Origin: Rhodospirillaceae bacterium
GTDB lineage: Bacteria; Pseudomonadota; Alphaproteobacteria; Rhodospirillales; Casp-alpha2
NCBI GenBank assembly: GCA_018665815.1
Contig: JABJBP010000025.1
Coordinates: forward strand, 1 to 64,000
Direction of reading: 5' to 3'
DNA: 64,000 nucleotides
Shown: positions 61,656 through 64,000 of the stretch, in pieces
How positions within the stretch are numbered: the stretch's first letter is position 1
Layout of the letters: each line of letters begins with the position of its first letter
The notes under the pieces: generated by a model
What the model was told of the DNA's origin: nothing
Database searches by the model: none
What the model saw: the letters and a program-made list of their open reading frames with translations, nothing else
Made by a program: the position numbers and the translations under genes

Positions 61656-62410
61656 GCTCTATCTTTCACGGCAAGCATGATGAAATTGACATCGATATCA
61701 TCGCTTTGATGCCATTCTCCGTTCATCGGATTGTAACTCAGTCCCTTGATATCGGTGATCTCCATGCCGTGCGGACGCAGTTCGTTGGCCAATTCGGAAG
61801 GCCGTGCGAATTTTTTCCAGTCATGGGTGCCGACGGGAAGCCAGCGCAGGATGTATTCGGCGCCGATCTTCGCCATGGCCAAGGATTTCAGTGTTCGATT
61901 GAGCGTTGAGACGACCATCAAACCGCCTGGTTTGACCAAGTTTGCTGCCGCTTCCATGAACAATGCGCGGTCCGCGACGTGCTCGACCACTTCCATGTTG
62001 AGAACGACATCGTAGCGTTTTCCATCCGCGCCCGTATCTTCGGGAAGGACGTGGCGGTAAGTGATGTCCAAGTCCATGATCTCCGCATGGGCGCGGGCCG
62101 CGTTGACGGTCTCGGCGCCCGCGTCAATTCCGGTCACGTTGGCACCCAGGCGGCACATAGGTTCGCACAACAACCCGCCGCCACAACCGATATCAATGAG
62201 ATCAAGATCGCGAAGCGGGCGGTCTGCCAACGGATCGCGGCCAAATCGGGTGGCCGCGTGATCGCGGATAAAGGCAATGCGGGCCGGATTGAGGTGATGC
62301 AGCGGCCGGAACTCACCGTCCGGATCCCACCATTTCTCGGCCAGCCGGGTGAACTGTGCGACTTCATCCGGATTAACGGTGGACTTGGCCGCTTGCACTG
62401 ATGTTGTCAT
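61652..62410 (-). CDS. ubiG: Ubiquinone biosynthesis O-methyltransferase
   Basis: A 252-residue SAM methyltransferase for both O-methylation steps of ubiquinone synthesis. Motifs: EKWWDPDGEFRPLHHLNPAR at the N-terminus, LIDIGCGGGLLCEPMCRLGA (SAM site), VVLNMEVVEHVAD, and HDWKKFARPSELANELR near the end. The ATG at 62410 follows GGAGATGAG. It is divergent from lysC, 174 bp apart, as in many alphaproteobacteria. Confidence 0.97.
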   Translation of the reverse strand: MTTSVQAAKSTVNPDEVAQFTRLAEKWWDPDGEFRPLHHLNPARIAFIRDHAATRFGRDPLADRPLRDLDLIDIGCGGGLLCEPMCRLGANVTGIDAGAETVNAARAHAEIMDLDITYRHVLPEDTGADGKRYDVVLNMEVVEHVADRALFMEAAANLVKPGGLMVVSTLNRTLKSLAMAKIGAEYILRWLPVGTHDWKKFARPSELANELRPHGMEITDIKGLSYNPMNGEWHQSDDIDVNFIMLAVKDRA

Positions 62411-62584
62411 CTCATCTCCGCTCGCGCCGGGCGCGGACTTGTCATGCCTTGAGGTCATAGAGTATGAATGCGCCGCCCGCGCTGCAACCCGCACGATTTA
62501 TTGGTCTCGTTCCGAGAGTTATTAATCCGGTCCGATTCCCAAGATACCCAGCGGCGCGGCGAAGAACGATTTGGAATTGGTAAT

Positions 62585-63805
62585 ATGGCGCGCATCGTAC
62601 AAAAATTCGGTGGCACTTCGGTAGCCGATACGGACCGCATCAAGGCGGTGGCCGTGAAGGTCAAGCGAGAGGTCGACGCTGGCCACGAGGTGGCCGTGCT
62701 GTTGTCAGCTATGTCTGGTGTCACCAATCAATTGGTCGGATTCGTCGATGAAGTCTCGACGCTATACGATGCCCGTGAATACGACACTGTGGTCTCGACC
62801 GGTGAACAGGTCACGGTCGGCCTGCTGGCATTGGTGCTGCAAGGCATGGGAATTCAATCGCGTTCATGGCTTGGCTGGCAGGTGCCCATTCACACCGACA
62901 ATATTCACGGTAAGGCGCGTATTGAACGTATTGAGACGGACGAATTGGACCGCCGCATGAAGTTAGGCGAAGTGCCGGTGATTGCCGGGTTTCAGGGATT
63001 GGCGCCGGAAGGCCGGATCACGACCTTGGGACGTGGCGGCACGGATACCAGTGCTGTTGCGCTGGCCGCCGCATTGGGCGCCGAGAGATGTGATATTTAT
63101 ACGGACGTGGACGGCGTTTATACGACGGACCCGCGGATTGTGCCGAAGGCGCGGAAGTTGGACCGGATCACGTATGAGGAAATGCTGGAAATGGCATCGC
63201 TGGGCGCCAAGGTTCTGCAAACCCGGGCTGTCGAAATGGCGATGAAGCACCGCCAGCGCGTTCAAGTGTTATCAAGCTTTGAAGACCAGCCGGGCACCTT
63301 AGTGGTAGATGAGGACGAGATCGTGGAACAAGAATTGGTAAGCGGCATAGCCTACAGCCGGGATGAGGCGAAAATTACGCTGGTGCGGGTCCGCGATAAA
63401 CCGGGTGTGGCGGCGTCTATTTTCGGCCCCTTGTCCGAAGCCAACATCAACGTCGACATGATCGTGCAAAGCGTTTCTGGCGATGTCGACTCGACCGACA
63501 TGACCTTCACGGTCACTGAAAATGACCTGGCACGGGCCGTCGAAAATCTTAAAGAACGCCAAGACGACATCGGATGTGAGGATATCCTCTACGATTCTGG
63601 CGTCGTTAAGGTTTCCGTGATCGGCGTCGGAATGCGCTCACATGCAGGCGTCGCCCAGACAATGTTTGCGACTTTAGCCGAGAAAGGGATCAATATCCAG
63701 GTGATCTCAACCTCGGAAATTAAAGTCAGCGTATTGATCGACGAGGAATATACCGAACTTGCGCTCCGGGCCCTCCATACGGCTTATGGCCTGGATGCTG
63801 AATAA
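62585..63805 (+). CDS. lysC: Aspartate kinase
   Basis: A 406-residue aspartokinase, first step of the Lys/Thr/Met/diaminopimelate pathway. Catalytic-domain motifs: VQKFGGTSVADTDRIK, AGFQGLAPEGRITTLGRGG and YTDVDGVYTTDPRIV. The C-terminal regulatory part has two ACT domains (ITLVRVRDKPGVAASIFGPL; VSVIGVGMRSHAGVAQTMF), which implies feedback control by lysine and/or threonine. The start is the ATG at 62585; a longer in-frame reading upstream is not family-like. The last intact gene of the window, upstream of ptsP. Confidence 0.97.
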   Translation: MARIVQKFGGTSVADTDRIKAVAVKVKREVDAGHEVAVLLSAMSGVTNQLVGFVDEVSTLYDAREYDTVVSTGEQVTVGLLALVLQGMGIQSRSWLGWQVPIHTDNIHGKARIERIETDELDRRMKLGEVPVIAGFQGLAPEGRITTLGRGGTDTSAVALAAALGAERCDIYTDVDGVYTTDPRIVPKARKLDRITYEEMLEMASLGAKVLQTRAVEMAMKHRQRVQVLSSFEDQPGTLVVDEDEIVEQELVSGIAYSRDEAKITLVRVRDKPGVAASIFGPLSEANINVDMIVQSVSGDVDSTDMTFTVTENDLARAVENLKERQDDIGCEDILYDSGVVKVSVIGVGMRSHAGVAQTMFATLAEKGINIQVISTSEIKVSVLIDEEYTELALRALHTAYGLDAE

Positions 63806-63906
63806 TCCATTTTTTGGTGATCGCCGTGCAGCCGCGGTGATGAATACCTATATCCTTTGAAGACAGCGCGCCGCGATGGGCGGCTTCAGCTTGGAATTTT
63901 TGTGAC

Positions 63907-64000
63907 ATGGTAACGGCCGGGCCTGCCCCAAGACATGGACCATTGCTATCGGCGCCGCGGCGCCTGCTGGCCCGGGTCCGCGACGTCATGGCTGGCACTG
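63907..64000 (+). CDS. ptsP: PtsP, N-terminal fragment (runs off the window)
   Basis: From the ATG at 63907 the frame stays open to the window edge (31 codons). It ends SAPRRLLARVRDVMAGT, which matches the start of nitrogen-PTS enzyme I (EINtr, GAF plus PEP-utilising domains) in alphaproteobacteria. ptsP downstream of lysC is a conserved order. Only the first residues are visible, so the call rests on that motif and on synteny. Confidence 0.65.
   Translation, partial: MVTAGPAPRHGPLLSAPRRLLARVRDVMAGT

Noticed and set aside
1-64000. CRISPR arrays, rRNA or tRNA genes
   Set aside because: No regularly spaced repeats and no recognisable tRNA T-loop or acceptor pairing or rRNA segments were seen on reading either strand.

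Overview
The window looks like a chromosomal segment of a free-living, aerobic alphaproteobacterium, most likely from the Rhodospirillales. Three things suggest this: the alphaproteobacterium-specific F1-ATPase inhibitor zeta (DUF1476); the purB / purC-purS-purQ / purL / bolA / grxD gene order; and the order methyltransferase / comF / grxC / carbon-nitrogen hydrolase / DUF1178 / ubiG / lysC / ptsP at the right end. A phasin (polyhydroxyalkanoate granules), ergothioneine genes and a molybdenum oxidoreductase fit an aerobic environmental heterotroph. I found no rRNA, tRNA, CRISPR array, transposase or intact prophage gene.

Layout. 1-5.5 kb: hybrid sensor kinase, a coiled-coil protein, grxD, bolA and a frameshifted hypothetical gene. 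5.6-13.4 kb: the hydantoinase/oxoprolinase pair hyuA-hyuB, a thiamine-diphosphate enzyme directly behind purL, then purL. 13.4-17.5 kb: accessory genes (ankyrin protein, glutaredoxin-DinB fusion, lipoprotein, rhomboid protease, secreted ricin-type lectin). 17.5-20.7 kb: purQ, purS, purC, an NRDE protein and ATPase zeta. 20.7-25.9 kb: a LysR regulator divergent from a transporter / racemase / PLP-lyase / cupin operon, and a DUF2189 membrane protein. 26-38.6 kb: a broken FAD oxidoreductase, a 1170-residue multidomain flavoprotein, purB, an Ntn hydrolase, an MFS transporter, a thioesterase, a quinone reductase, and a TPR gene that runs abruptly into a truncated cyclic-nucleotide-domain histidine kinase. 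38.6-42.2 kb: an SDR, decayed and palindrome-rich DNA, an interrupted SpoIIAA-like gene, small ORFs and cspA. 42.2-46.3 kb: radC, map, sfsA, a signal-peptide-bearing tandem HU protein, and phasin with a clear promoter/operator. 46.3-55.7 kb: egtD/egtB, AEC transporter, metallo-beta-lactamase-fold hydrolase, DUF1223, AraC regulator with a divergent IorAB-type molybdenum enzyme, RidA. 55.8-64 kb: the conserved comF-to-ptsP block, which contains a 257-bp MITE-like hairpin element and a secreted zincin-like gene crossed by two in-frame TAA codons.

The most unusual features are these. Two genes (60153-61655 and 39970-40326) carry three in-frame TAA codons, each followed by GGC, with the reading frame otherwise preserved. 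A tandem HU-domain protein has an export signal. A MITE-like element supplies the stop codons of both genes that converge on it. A 33-bp palindrome occurs as an inverted pair in the region before radC. The phasin promoter carries a PhaR/PhbF-type operator beside a 23-bp perfect inverted repeat. The window also has many apparent lesions (frameshifts, nonsense codons, lost start codons). Read-level data would be needed to separate real gene decay from assembly error.
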